Shown here piece by piece: positions 14,939 to 24,313 of a DNA stretch of 36,592 nucleotides (the first letter of the stretch is position 1; each line of letters begins with the position of its first letter). The DNA comes from a bacterium (GTDB lineage Bacteria; Planctomycetota; SZUA-567), in assembly GCA_003249795.1 (NCBI GenBank), contig QKHZ01000134.1, positions 1-36,592 of the forward strand. The letters run 5' to 3'. The position numbers and the translations under genes are program-made. The notes below the pieces were generated by a model. It did not search any database. It worked only from the letters and a program-made list of their open reading frames with translations, and was not told where the DNA came from.

Positions 14939-17626
14939 TTACAACAGAGTCCGACGAAAGTTTCCTGAGTGGGAGGTTTTCGGGCGGCGGCCGCTCTGAA
15001 GATGTTGCCAGTCTTCATGAATATCAGCAGCGATGCAAACTGTGTGGCTGAAGTCGGCGCGTATCTTGAGCGCAGGCAGTTGGCAGGCCTCTGGCCAGAT
15101 GCACCAAGCTTCTGTATCATACAGAAATGTCCGACATTGTCGCGTTTGAATTCGATAGGATTTTCCTGAGCGGTCGTGCCAGATCTGCGGGGTGTTTTCA
15201 CATCGTTCAGGTGTACCGGAACACGATGAGAGTGCCGCGCGCGGGCAGGCTTCTCCTGTCAGCAGTGGCGTATGTTGATAGGCAAGCAGCACCAGATCAT
15301 TGCCGTGTTGCTGAAGCAGTTCTGTCAGATTTTGCGCGTCATCTTCGGGCGAGGTGACTGCGTAGCGGATTCCGATTTCCTTGAGCTGGGCGAGAGTGTT
15401 TCCGTTCAGCGTGTAGATTGACCAGTCTGCTCCAATATCAAGTTCGTTTCTGCTGTCGTTGCTTGTGCTTTGTTGCCAGTCGCGTATCCACTGTAATGAC
15501 CAGAGCGCGGCGACTTCCCATTTTCTGTATCCGGATTCAAGAAGCTGCGTGACGACTGTTTGCATGCGTTCCTTTTCCTCTGCGCGGCAAAGGATAGGCA
15601 GGCAGAGCCGGATGGAAGTGCTTGTCATTTTCTGAAGTTGTTCAAGGTGTCCTGCCGCCTCTTCCGGTTTTGCATTCAGGCCGATGACATAGACCAGTTC
15701 CTCGACGCGTGTAAAATCTTCTTCAGTAAAATCAGCCAGTTGTTGCGGTGAACTGATCTTGATCGACCATTCTGTTTCGCGCATGTTCGCTGTCGCTGTT
15801 TGATCAGCGGCCGTGTCCGGTTGAATGGCCGCGGTTTTCTTGCAGATCGAAGCGATGTGATTGGAGCGTGCTTCGGTCAGGGAGAGCTCAAGTTTTTGAT
15901 AAAGGTTCCTTCGCATCTCATTTAACTGCGACATCGGAATAAACGGTAATGCGCCGTCAACGTCCCACTGCAGCGATTCGAGCGTGAAGGGCGTGTCGCC
16001 TGTTTTATGAAACGCGGTGTGCGCAGCTTTCTGCATCGACTCGTCGGATCGCGCCGGTTCAAAATTCTCTTCGATCTGCAGTTGGGCTGAGATTCCGCAT
16101 GCGTAAGACGGAGTCAGAAACGGCTGCGCGTGATTTTTAGTGTTCGTTTCTTGAATGGTAGCGGAAAAGTTCAACCCGCCAGATTGACTTCCGGAAAGAC
16201 TGACGTGAATTGGAATCCGCGCGCGGTAGAGTCCGGGTTTCGGGGAGGTGACTGCAAGCCGCCGTTTGACTTCCTGTGAGGAAGCGCGGTAAATGACAGC
16301 GTTTTGCTCTACCGGCGGGTGATCTGGCGGCAGCGGTACTTCGACCATTTGTCCGGCCGAGGCGGTGAAAGCCGGTTTGGGCTGGCGCGTCTTGGACTGC
16401 ACAATAAACAGTTCGTCAACGGCAAAGCCGAATGGCCGGGATTGTCCGGGAATGTCAAGCTGCAGCCCGTCGTGTTTTTCGAGCGGTAGGCTGCAGGTGA
16501 AGCGCAGTGATGTCGCCTTGCCGTGTTTGACTAGCTCCTGTACGGTTCCGATCCTCGCGCCCCGATGGCCGACGGTATCGGTATCGAGTGAGGACGCTTT
16601 GCTTTCGCTTGGTCCGATCGCATTTTTTGATCCGGTAAAAAACGAGGTCGTCGCGCGGCTGAATACGGTTTCGACGGCTGCGCGGTCTTCTTCAAACTCC
16701 GGTGGCAGTTTCGCTTTTTCAGGATGAGAAAGTCTGCCGTTTTCAAATGCGCCGACACGGACGAGATGGTCAAGAATATTGCGGTACATCCGCACGACCG
16801 CGGCAACATACAGCGGGCTCTTTTTCCGCCCTTCTATCTTCAGGGAGTGCACGCCGGTCTGTAGAAGCGCAGGCATGTGTTCGGCAAGCGAGAGGTCTTT
16901 CAACGAGAGCGCGTGTCCTGCGAATGTTGCAGATCTTCCGTCAGGGGCTTGTCCCTGAATCTGGAAAAAATCGCGGCACGGATACGCGCAACGCCCCCGG
17001 TTTGCGCTGCGGCCTGTGCGGTGTGAGGAGAACAGACACTGCCCGCTATAGCCGTAGCAGAGCGCGCCGTGGACAAAAACTTCTGTCTGCACGCCGCCGT
17101 CTGTCGTGATTGCGGCAATTTCTTTTAATGTCAATTCTCTCGCCAGAACCACGCGTTTTACACCGAGTGAGGCCAGCTTCCGGACACCGTCAAGGTTGTG
17201 TGCAGTCATTTGCGTGCTTGCATGCAGGGCAAGTGTCGGGGTGAATTTTCTGGCGATATGCAGTACGCCTAGGTCTTGCACAATTAGCGCGTCGGCACCG
17301 GCTTCTTCTGCCTGAATGAGTGATTCGATCAGTTGCGAAAGTTGCCGCTGCTGGACGAGCGTGTTGATCGTGATATAAACGCGTCTGCCGAGATGGTGGG
17401 CGTAACCTGTGAGGTCGGCAAGTTGCTCTTGCGTGAAGTTGACGGCTTCCGCGCGTGCGGAGAACTGTGACAGCCCGAGATAAACCGCATCCGCTCCGTG
17501 TTCGAGTGCTGCATAACCGGCCTCGGGTCCGCCTGCAGGCGCAAGCAGCTCCGGCAGTCCTGTGTGTTGGGCGCTGACTCCGCCATTTTCTGATGAATGA
17601 TTGGTCGCTGTGTTTTTATGACTCAA
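14939..17626 (-). CDS. U32 family protein (RlhA/YegQ-like), long form
   Basis: An 895-residue member of the U32 family. Once called peptidases, several members are now known to hydroxylate RNA: RlhA acts on 23S rRNA C2501 and TrhP on tRNA U34. The N-terminal barrel begins LPELLAPAGGPEAGYAALEHGADAVYLG (24-51). Four cysteines at 190, 197, 213 and 217 (HGALCYGYSGQC and NRGRCAYPCR) match the iron-sulfur-type cluster of RlhA. A DUF3656-like middle region follows, then about 260 extra residues at the C-terminus with further cysteines, so the protein is longer than RlhA (about 650). The start is TTG 17626 with AAGGA 6 bases upstream. It is upstream of gmd but separated by a promoter, and is unlikely to share its function. 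Confidence 0.87.
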   Translation of the reverse strand: MSHKNTATNHSSENGGVSAQHTGLPELLAPAGGPEAGYAALEHGADAVYLGLSQFSARAEAVNFTQEQLADLTGYAHHLGRRVYITINTLVQQRQLSQLIESLIQAEEAGADALIVQDLGVLHIARKFTPTLALHASTQMTAHNLDGVRKLASLGVKRVVLARELTLKEIAAITTDGGVQTEVFVHGALCYGYSGQCLFSSHRTGRSANRGRCAYPCRDFFQIQGQAPDGRSATFAGHALSLKDLSLAEHMPALLQTGVHSLKIEGRKKSPLYVAAVVRMYRNILDHLVRVGAFENGRLSHPEKAKLPPEFEEDRAAVETVFSRATTSFFTGSKNAIGPSESKASSLDTDTVGHRGARIGTVQELVKHGKATSLRFTCSLPLEKHDGLQLDIPGQSRPFGFAVDELFIVQSKTRQPKPAFTASAGQMVEVPLPPDHPPVEQNAVIYRASSQEVKRRLAVTSPKPGLYRARIPIHVSLSGSQSGGLNFSATIQETNTKNHAQPFLTPSYACGISAQLQIEENFEPARSDESMQKAAHTAFHKTGDTPFTLESLQWDVDGALPFIPMSQLNEMRRNLYQKLELSLTEARSNHIASICKKTAAIQPDTAADQTATANMRETEWSIKISSPQQLADFTEEDFTRVEELVYVIGLNAKPEEAAGHLEQLQKMTSTSIRLCLPILCRAEEKERMQTVVTQLLESGYRKWEVAALWSLQWIRDWQQSTSNDSRNELDIGADWSIYTLNGNTLAQLKEIGIRYAVTSPEDDAQNLTELLQQHGNDLVLLAYQHTPLLTGEACPRAALSSCSGTPERCENTPQIWHDRSGKSYRIQTRQCRTFLYDTEAWCIWPEACQLPALKIRADFSHTVCIAADIHEDWQHLQSGRRPKTSHSGNFRRTLL

Positions 17627-17675
17627 TTCGCTTCCTTAAATCGCGCTTAATGGATGGTGCTGTTTCATGAATCAG

Positions 17676-17704
17676 ATCATGATCCTACGGCAGAGGCGTG
17701 TCAA
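17676..17704 (-). promoter_or_regulatory. Candidate sigma-70 promoter of the U32 gene
   Basis: Reading leftward, a consensus -35 TTGACA (17699-17704), a 17-base spacer and -10 CATGAT (17676-17681, four of six). The message would start about 45 bases before the TTG start. It lies in the 139-base gap after the hybrid kinase gene, where no clear terminator is visible. Confidence 0.45.
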
Positions 17705-17765
17705 TAACAAGCGGCTGGTTGCTTTTTTGATAAGATCGCTGTTTTTTGGGAGCGCACGCGTTATA

Positions 17766-20700
17766 TCAGAATGACTCGTGATTATCTGCTTCCGGTTTCG
17801 TGAGAAGCGCGGAAATCTGTTGCGACAGATCGCTCATGTGAAATGGCTTCTGCAGAAATGCCGTGTTCGGGTAGTCGGACAGGATAGACCGTTGTTCGCT
17901 TTCAGGATTTCCGGAGATAAACAGGACCGGGATGTCGGCACGGATTTTGCGGATCATGCCGATGACGCTTTTTCCGTTCATCTCGGGCATCAGCATATCA
18001 AGGATGATCAGGCTGAACGACTCCGGTGCCAACTCGAACTTCTGCACTCCCAGTGCGCCGTTTTCCGCCGTATCAGTGGTTGCGCCCAACTCGGTAACCA
18101 AGAGCCCTGTATTTTCAAGCATTGCCGGTTCATCGTCGATAATGAGGATTCGGATGCCGGCAGCAAATGGCTTTTGGGGTCTCACGGGTGCTGCCGTGGT
18201 TGTGTTTTCCGTGTTGTGAATTGCACGGAAACGTCCGGAAACCGGTCTCCGATTGATTGGAAAATACAGCAAGAATGTGGTTCCTTGCCCTTCCGTGCTG
18301 GTCAGGGCAATTCCGCCTGACACGTCGCGCATCGTGCCATATACCGAGGAAAGGCCGAGGCCGGTACCTTTGCCGACTTCTTTTGTTGTGTAGAACGGTT
18401 CGAAGATTTTTTCCCATTCGCTATGGGGAATGCCGGTTCCGGTGTCGATTATTTCCAAAAGGAGGAATTGGTTTCCGGTTGCCGGGCAGATAATCATTTC
18501 GTCTGGAAGGTCGGGTTCGAAAACTTTTTTGAGTCTGAAGCGTAAAACCCCACCCTCGGGCATCGCATCGCGTGCGTTCAGTGATAGATTGATCAGTGCA
18601 TTTTGAAGCTGATGCGCGTCGGCAATAATGCTGGGCAATCCTTCTTCAATTTCAACTTTGAGAGTAATCGTTTTCCCAATCAGGTGTTCAAGCATGGCAA
18701 ATGTCGTGTGGAGCAGGTCACTCATGTCCAGAACGATTTGATCTGACTTTTTGCGGCGGGAGAAGGTCAAAAGTTGTTGCGTTAGTCCTGCAGCCTGTTC
18801 ACACAGTGAGAGAATCAGGTTAAGTGAGTTCTTCTGTTTGTCCAGCAGTTTGTTTTCCCTGTCAAGGATGCCGACCATTTCTGCCGCGCCGGAAATCCCG
18901 CCGAGGATATTGTTAAAGTCATGCGCAACTCCGCCGGCGAGCTGACCTATGGCGCGCATTTTTTCCGACTGCAGCAGTTCTTCCTCCATGCGCTTGCGCT
19001 CACGCAAATCCAATGCAGTGATCGCCCAAGCCGGTTGCCCCTGATACGGCATCGATTTCGCCCTGATTGCCACCGGCATCCGCGTACCATCTTTACGCAA
19101 AGCAGATGTTTCCAATGACTGCGTTGACTCTGAATGAAGATGCTCGATCAGGGATTGAGGCCGGTCTGCACACAGGATGCGTACGATATCCTGTTGCATC
19201 AGTTCGGTCATATTGTCGTAGCCAAAAATACGAAGAGCTGCGTTATTGGCAAGAATGAGTTCGTCGTCACGTAGAATAAACACGGCTTCTTGCGAGGCAT
19301 CCACGAGCGCGCGCATGCGCCGTTCATTCTGTCGGACTTCCGCCTCGAGTTTCACCTGCTCGGTCATATCCAGAAAGATACCTATACAGCCTGATATTTT
19401 TCCCTGCTCATTAATAAATGGAGCGGTGTTGATCAGTAGGCTTTTTCGGTCACCATCCGGGCGGATCAGTGTGGTCATCATGTTTGTGATGCGTTTTCCT
19501 GTGATCAGCGTTTTGGTCAGCGGCCAGTCTTCTTTGGCTATGTCTGTTCCGTCAAGTGATTGGTAGGTCATTTTTCCAAACCGGCTGGCAAGGGGATGTC
19601 CGCAGATATCTTCTTTTGCCATGCCGAATAGCAATAAGGCTGCGTTGTTGGCAAAGTCAATCGTGTGGGTACTTGCGTCAACGATCAGGATGCCGGCGCT
19701 GGAGCACTCAATCGCAGTCGACAACCGTTCGCGTGCGCGCAGAGATTCTTCTTCAGCCTGACGTTGTGCGGTTTTGTCGTTAAAGATTGCGACAATGCTG
19801 TTGTCCGGCATGCGGAATACCCGATTTTCAACCCAGAAACTGATGCGATCATCGGCATAGAGGCCAAGAGGGACTTCTTCAGCAACGCCGGTATGCCAGA
19901 CCCTGCGGAATGCCTCAAGTAGTCCAATCTTATGTGCAGTCGGGAATAATGTACGCAAGCGTTTTCCGATAACTTCCCGCCGTCGGACGTTGCAAAAGTG
20001 GCAGCCAGCCGGGTTCATATTCGTAATGACAAAGTCATCGCCGTTGTCGACAGCACGATAGATTGCGATTCCGCTTGGAATGGTTTCAAACATGTTGCGG
20101 AAACGCGCTTCGCTGGCGATGATTTTTGATTCGGCATGTTTAAACACCGCCAGATCCCGGATTACGGTAGACAGATAATCAAGTTCATTGTCCTTGCCGC
20201 GATGGGCGATGATTGTCTGTGAGACCGGAATCTCTTTGCCGTTCTGATGCAAAACAGCTGTTTCTCCAATCCAAATGCCATTTTCGATTGCTTCAGGAAT
20301 TCCGGTTTCCTGAATCAGCCGGATAGCCCAATCCGGATGGATATCAGCGATTTTATAAGCAGAGGGGTCGCTTCCCTTTTCAAGGCCTAAGAGCTTATAG
20401 CCTGATGCATTAAAGTAGGTTATTGTTTGTTGCGGAGTTGAGGTGCTGATGACATCGGTGCAATTGTCCATAATTTCAAGTAATCGTTTTTGGTGTTTGT
20501 GCTCTTCGACTTGACTGGTGACGTCGGCAACGATACAGGCGATTCGTTTTTCCCCGTTTGGACCGGCAGGGAAAGGCAAAAGCGATATCTCTGCCCAACG
20601 TTTTGTGATGGTGTTTTGGACTCGTATCGTTGATGCCGAAGAGGTGCGGATGACATCATCAATCCGCTTTTCCAGATCGTCCGGCGCATCTTGCAGCAGC

Positions 20701-20858
20701 AGCTTCCGACAGGCAAGCCCTTTGGGATGGGTTAGCCGTGCGATCCGGCAGGCATTTTCAGAACACTCCAGTACATCACCTCGGGAGTCGAGAATGAGTA
20801 GTCGCTGTGCTGAATCGGAAGAAAATGGGTTAAGGAAATCCAGATGCGCAGGACTCAT
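17766..20858 (-). CDS. Hybrid sensor histidine kinase with five PAS domains and a C-terminal receiver
   Basis: A 1030-residue cytoplasmic protein with no membrane segment. Five PAS-like domains occupy about 15-115, 125-240, 250-365, 372-500 and 512-620. The HisKA domain carries the phospho-His H646 in AGGVAHDFNNIL. The HATPase domain has the N-box (N757-N761), the G1 box DTGTGI (805-810) and GKGTGLGLSS (829-838). A receiver domain at 902-1020 has acidic pocket D908-D909, phospho-acceptor D954 in LIILDMLMPEMNG and K1004. The layout suggests sensing of several cytosolic cues with phospho-transfer inside the protein. The third PAS contains an unusual CHFC (286-289). The start overlaps the HD-GYP gene by 4 bases (ATGA), so the two work together. 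Confidence 0.92.
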   Translation of the reverse strand: MSPAHLDFLNPFSSDSAQRLLILDSRGDVLECSENACRIARLTHPKGLACRKLLLQDAPDDLEKRIDDVIRTSSASTIRVQNTITKRWAEISLLPFPAGPNGEKRIACIVADVTSQVEEHKHQKRLLEIMDNCTDVISTSTPQQTITYFNASGYKLLGLEKGSDPSAYKIADIHPDWAIRLIQETGIPEAIENGIWIGETAVLHQNGKEIPVSQTIIAHRGKDNELDYLSTVIRDLAVFKHAESKIIASEARFRNMFETIPSGIAIYRAVDNGDDFVITNMNPAGCHFCNVRRREVIGKRLRTLFPTAHKIGLLEAFRRVWHTGVAEEVPLGLYADDRISFWVENRVFRMPDNSIVAIFNDKTAQRQAEEESLRARERLSTAIECSSAGILIVDASTHTIDFANNAALLLFGMAKEDICGHPLASRFGKMTYQSLDGTDIAKEDWPLTKTLITGKRITNMMTTLIRPDGDRKSLLINTAPFINEQGKISGCIGIFLDMTEQVKLEAEVRQNERRMRALVDASQEAVFILRDDELILANNAALRIFGYDNMTELMQQDIVRILCADRPQSLIEHLHSESTQSLETSALRKDGTRMPVAIRAKSMPYQGQPAWAITALDLRERKRMEEELLQSEKMRAIGQLAGGVAHDFNNILGGISGAAEMVGILDRENKLLDKQKNSLNLILSLCEQAAGLTQQLLTFSRRKKSDQIVLDMSDLLHTTFAMLEHLIGKTITLKVEIEEGLPSIIADAHQLQNALINLSLNARDAMPEGGVLRFRLKKVFEPDLPDEMIICPATGNQFLLLEIIDTGTGIPHSEWEKIFEPFYTTKEVGKGTGLGLSSVYGTMRDVSGGIALTSTEGQGTTFLLYFPINRRPVSGRFRAIHNTENTTTAAPVRPQKPFAAGIRILIIDDEPAMLENTGLLVTELGATTDTAENGALGVQKFELAPESFSLIILDMLMPEMNGKSVIGMIRKIRADIPVLFISGNPESEQRSILSDYPNTAFLQKPFHMSDLSQQISALLTKPEADNHESF

Positions 20859-22765
20859 TGATTTGTTCCGTCTGTTTCGTGCGCTTCCGGGTCGGCATAC
20901 TTGTCAAAAATTGAGCAGAACAGTTCTTGGTTCTCCAGCATCAGGTCTGCCAGTTCCGGATCGAAATGGGTTCCTCGTCCTTCGCGGATTACTTCGATCG
21001 ATTTTTCGTGCGTCCAGCTCTTTTTATACGGCCTGCAGCTTCTGAGCGCATCATAAACATCGCACAATGCAAGGATGCGCGCGCAAAGCGGGATTTCTGT
21101 TTCTTTGAGTCCGTCAGGATATCCCCGGCCATCCCAGCGTTCGTGATGGTGGCGGACCATGAGTGCGGCGATTTCCATTGTGGGTCGTCCGGCTAGGATT
21201 TCGTGCCCGATGGTCGTATGGGTTTTCATAATGACGAACTCTTCGTCGCTGAGCCGTCTGGGGGCAAGCAGGATACTGTCGCTGATGCCGACTTTGCCGA
21301 TATCATGCAGCGGTGCGAAGATCTCCATATCGGAGATCTCTTTTTGCGGCAGATTGAGGAGTTTGCCGAACTGGACGACATAGAGGCTCATCCGTTTGAG
21401 GTGCTCACCGGTTTCATTGTCACGGGCTTCAGCAAGTTCTGCCAGCGCCTGATAGCACTCGACGCGAATCCGCATCTCTGTTTCATGCCGTTCCGTAATA
21501 TCGATCGGCATGCCCATGTAGGCGGTGATTTCACCCTTGGCGTTGCGGATACCGCTGATGATCAGGTGAACCCAGATTACTTTCCCGTCACTGGCGATAT
21601 TCGGCATTTCCCCTTCCCAGTATCCCACTTTCGGATCTTTTATCGCCTTCCATACACCGGAAAATAGGGCATGATATTCTTCTTCTGAAATGCCAAGGTC
21701 GCGGTATGCGGCAATTCCCGGATTCAGGATTCGTGGTGTTTTGCCAATGCCTTCTTCTTTTGTGTACCCGTATAGTTTTTCAAATGATTTGTTCAGATAC
21801 AGAATCCGCGCATCCAGATCTGTGATGACGACTGCATGCGGTGCATGTTCCGAGGCCTGAAAAAACATCTCACGCTCGCGGTACAGCGCACGGGCTTCTT
21901 CTTCCAGTTGGATCTCTTCTGTAATGTCTCGGTCGATGCCGCGGTATCCGCAGAACTCGCCTTTATCGTCATACATCGGAACGCCATTGCGGCGTGTGCA
22001 GACCGCGCGGTTGTCCTTGCCGATACTCCAGACGACGATATCACGCAACTGTTTCCGGTCTTCAATTTTCTGTTGATGTTCCTGAATGGCCCCGTCCTGA
22101 GTCCGGCTGATCATGTTTTCGTAGATGCTATGTCCGGCCATCTCTTCCGGTAGATATCCAAGAACCTGCGTGATTCCTTTACTGAGGAATGTGTAGCACA
22201 TTTCCGAATCTGTTTCCCAGATCCAGTCTGCAGAGCAGCCGGCTACATCCCTGAACCGCTTTTCCGATTGCTTCAATGCCGCCTGCGCGATGCGCAATGC
22301 ATTGAGATCGTTCCGTTGCGTGCGGACGTGTGCGGCGTGCCGATAGACGGCATGGATTGCCGAGAGCAGTTGCTGGTGGCGGACAGGTTTGGCCAGAAAA
22401 TAGCGTACACCGGCTTCGAGGCAGTTGGCTTCAACCGTCGGGTCGTGTGCCATGCCGGTTAAGGCAATGACCGGAAGAAGAGGGTCGAATTTGAATACGG
22501 TACGGGTGACGTCGAGTCCGCTCATCTGCGGCATGTCGATGTCGGTGATGACAACATCTGCCATTCCTGCACGGATCCAGTCGAGCCCCTCAAACGGATT
22601 GTTGGTGAAACGGAATGACGGGTAACCATCAAGGTCGTTGAGACCTTCAAACAATAAACGCAACGCCTGATTGTCGTCGATAACAATCACTCGTGGCATG
22701 CCATTCTTCTGCTCAGCCGGATTTTCCGAGTCTGTGCTGTTTGTGTTTTCAGGAGGCATTGTCAT
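20855..22765 (-). CDS. Response regulator with two PAS domains and an HD-GYP c-di-GMP phosphodiesterase domain
   Basis: A 636-residue protein: receiver (25-143; phospho-acceptor D75 in VVITDIDMPQMSG, K126 in FLAKPV), two PAS/PAC domains (about 165-285 and 298-428) and an HD-GYP domain (about 435-615). Metal and catalytic residues are H455 (GEHLKR), H487-D488 (LHDIGKVGI), H539-H541 and the GYP loop at 548-550 (WDGRGYPDGL). HD-GYP proteins break down cyclic di-GMP to GMP, lowering adhesion and polysaccharide signals. I chose ATG 22765 with AGGAA upstream; a GTG at 22861 would add 32 residues without known fold. It is the first gene of a two-gene operon with the hybrid kinase, which is the probable phospho-donor. 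Confidence 0.92.
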   Translation of the reverse strand: MTMPPENTNSTDSENPAEQKNGMPRVIVIDDNQALRLLFEGLNDLDGYPSFRFTNNPFEGLDWIRAGMADVVITDIDMPQMSGLDVTRTVFKFDPLLPVIALTGMAHDPTVEANCLEAGVRYFLAKPVRHQQLLSAIHAVYRHAAHVRTQRNDLNALRIAQAALKQSEKRFRDVAGCSADWIWETDSEMCYTFLSKGITQVLGYLPEEMAGHSIYENMISRTQDGAIQEHQQKIEDRKQLRDIVVWSIGKDNRAVCTRRNGVPMYDDKGEFCGYRGIDRDITEEIQLEEEARALYREREMFFQASEHAPHAVVITDLDARILYLNKSFEKLYGYTKEEGIGKTPRILNPGIAAYRDLGISEEEYHALFSGVWKAIKDPKVGYWEGEMPNIASDGKVIWVHLIISGIRNAKGEITAYMGMPIDITERHETEMRIRVECYQALAELAEARDNETGEHLKRMSLYVVQFGKLLNLPQKEISDMEIFAPLHDIGKVGISDSILLAPRRLSDEEFVIMKTHTTIGHEILAGRPTMEIAALMVRHHHERWDGRGYPDGLKETEIPLCARILALCDVYDALRSCRPYKKSWTHEKSIEVIREGRGTHFDPELADLMLENQELFCSIFDKYADPEAHETDGTNQ

Positions 22766-22890
22766 GTACCGCTTTTCCTTGCTCTGCCAGACTTCTGGGG
22801 ACAATGATACGGTAAACCGCATCTGGTTTATCTGCAATAAAAAACCAACTTCGGTGAACACGGTTTTGTATTTATTCGGATATTCATAAG

Positions 22891-22925
22891 AAAGAACCGG
22901 TCTGCCTCAGGCTGACCGGTTCTTT
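22891..22925 (-). terminator. Strong intrinsic terminator after rpsU
   Basis: Twelve-base arms AAAGAACCGGTC and GACCGGTTCTTT (22891-22902 and 22914-22925) are perfectly complementary, and a further three-base GCC/GGC pair lies inside the loop. On the minus strand the stem ends in TTCTTTCTT, a suitable U-rich run. It separates rpsU from the HD-GYP gene. The A/T tracts on both sides could let it act in either direction. Confidence 0.85.
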
Positions 22926-22957
22926 GTGGTAACAATGTATTGTGTTTCAGAAAGGGC

Positions 22958-23245
22958 TCAGGAAGCGGGAGCTTCGCGGCGTTTGCGCTCGATTTGTGCT
23001 TTGGCCATTTTTGTGGCTTTCTGCCGCGCTTTACGCATTTTGAGTTTGCGTTTGCGCACGAGGCGATCGGCCTTGGCGCGTTCTTTTTCGGCTTCACGTT
23101 CGCGGCGTTTCTTGATTTCACTCGGCTTTTCGAAATATGCGGTCTTACGCATATCACGGGTCAGGCCTTCGCGGTCGCAGATCTTTTTGAAACGACGCAG
23201 CGCTTTGTCAACCGATTCATTCGGCTTCAGGTCAAGACGAATCAC
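22958..23245 (-). CDS. rpsU: 30S ribosomal protein bS21, with long basic tail
   Basis: A 95-residue small-subunit ribosomal protein. The S21 core LKPNESVDKALRRFKKICDREGLTRDMRKTAYFEKPSEIKKRRE spans residues 6-49. bS21 binds near the anti-Shine-Dalgarno region of 16S rRNA and helps start translation. The tail after residue 50 is about 45 residues of Lys, Arg, Ala and Glu, longer than in E. coli (71 residues in total). The start codon is GTG 23243-23245 with an excellent GGGGGTGA upstream, and no ATG fits. A strong terminator follows. The gene is alone between the larE terminator and its own. Confidence 0.94.
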   Translation of the reverse strand: MIRLDLKPNESVDKALRRFKKICDREGLTRDMRKTAYFEKPSEIKKRREREAEKERAKADRLVRKRKLKMRKARQKATKMAKAQIERKRREAPAS

Positions 23246-23320
23246 CTAAATCACCCCCTTCCAGTTCGTATTTCATTCTCTGTGCCGGTGCGGTTGCACT
23301 GGCGTTGTTTGACAAAAGTA

Positions 23321-23339
23321 GCTCCGCGCAATGCGGAGC
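23321..23339 (-). terminator. Intrinsic terminator after larE
   Basis: Seven-base GC-rich arms GCTCCGC (23321-23327) and GCGGAGC (23333-23339) with a 5-base loop, followed on the minus strand by TACTTTTG. It stands about 118 bases beyond the larE stop and before the rpsU leader, so rpsU should have its own promoter within 23246-23320. I could not identify that promoter with confidence. Confidence 0.55.
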
Positions 23340-23456
23340 GAAGGGACTACTCTACTGTTTTTGAGGCAAAAGGTCAAGCCTGAGGGGTAAAAATTGCAGG
23401 AATTTACCCAACTTCAGTCGGAAAAGTCCTGTTTTCTGCGTTTTTGCGCACAGTGC

Positions 23457-24287
23457 TCAGTCCTGACTCCGATTCTGTTGTGAATGAAGGTTTCCACAAC
23501 GGTATCCTGCTGGATCAAGGGTGACGGATACAAATCCGGCTTGTTTACAGAGGAGGATAATTTGATACCATCGCTTTTCAGCCAGATCAAACAGCGCCGG
23601 GTCGGTTTCAATCCGGGCTTCCGGTGTTGAGGTTTCTGTCTGAAACGCTCGGATGCGGATCAGATTTAGTCCCAGCGTTTTTAACGCCATTTCTGCAGCG
23701 TCGATTCGCTTTAACCAAGTTGGGTGAATTTCTGTACCGAACGGGATTCGGCTGGCTAGACAAGCTGACGGCGCTTTGTTCCAGATCGGGATATCCAGCT
23801 CTTTTGCCCACAACCGGATTTCTTCTTTTGACAGCCCGCATTCATCAAACGGCGCCAGAATCCCGTTTGCATCAAGAGCGCGTTTTCCCGGGCGGATCAC
23901 GCTGCGGTCATCCCTGTTATCGCCGCATAAAATAGCAGACAAGCCGAAGTCTCCTGCGCATTCTCTCCATAGGTTCACCATCATGTTTTTACAGAAAAAA
24001 CAGCGGTCTTCCGGATTTGATCGGATCGCCTCATCCGCAAGGGGACTAGCGTCGACAAGATGCAACTCAAGTCCAAACTTGCTTGCAAGGCTTACAGCAT
24101 CTTCAAAATCTGATTCTGGCAAAAAGCAGGAGCGCACGCAGATGCACGCTGAACGGTTGCAGTATTTTTTTGCCAGAACCGCCAGCAGCGCACTGTCTAC
24201 GCCTCCGGAGAGGGCGACCAGCGCGTCCGGATGCATTTGCAGCCAGTTGCGTACAGGGTTGCGGTGGTTGTCTGTTTTTGGGAACAT
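23457..24287 (-). CDS. larE: ATP-dependent sulfur transferase LarE-like
   Basis: A 276-residue PP-loop ATPase of the LarE family. LarE adenylates and then sulfurates the pyridinium dinucleotide that becomes the nickel-pincer cofactor of lactate racemase and related enzymes. The PP-loop ALSGGVDSALLAVLAKK is at 25-41, RCFFCK at 95-100, CGDNRDDRSVIRPGKRA at 121-137 and PSACLASRIPFG at 173-184. C176 falls at the position of the sacrificial Cys of L. plantarum LarE, and C96 and C99 add a CxxC, which is the three-cysteine arrangement of LarE types that carry a [4Fe-4S] cluster. LarB and LarC are not in the window. ATG 24287 was chosen to keep the normal short N-terminus; GGAGG lies very close to it. 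A TTG at 24335 would overlap the upstream gene. Confidence 0.88.
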   Translation of the reverse strand: MFPKTDNHRNPVRNWLQMHPDALVALSGGVDSALLAVLAKKYCNRSACICVRSCFLPESDFEDAVSLASKFGLELHLVDASPLADEAIRSNPEDRCFFCKNMMVNLWRECAGDFGLSAILCGDNRDDRSVIRPGKRALDANGILAPFDECGLSKEEIRLWAKELDIPIWNKAPSACLASRIPFGTEIHPTWLKRIDAAEMALKTLGLNLIRIRAFQTETSTPEARIETDPALFDLAEKRWYQIILLCKQAGFVSVTLDPAGYRCGNLHSQQNRSQD

Positions 24288-24313
24288 GCCTCCAGTATAG
24301 TCGATTGCGCTGT

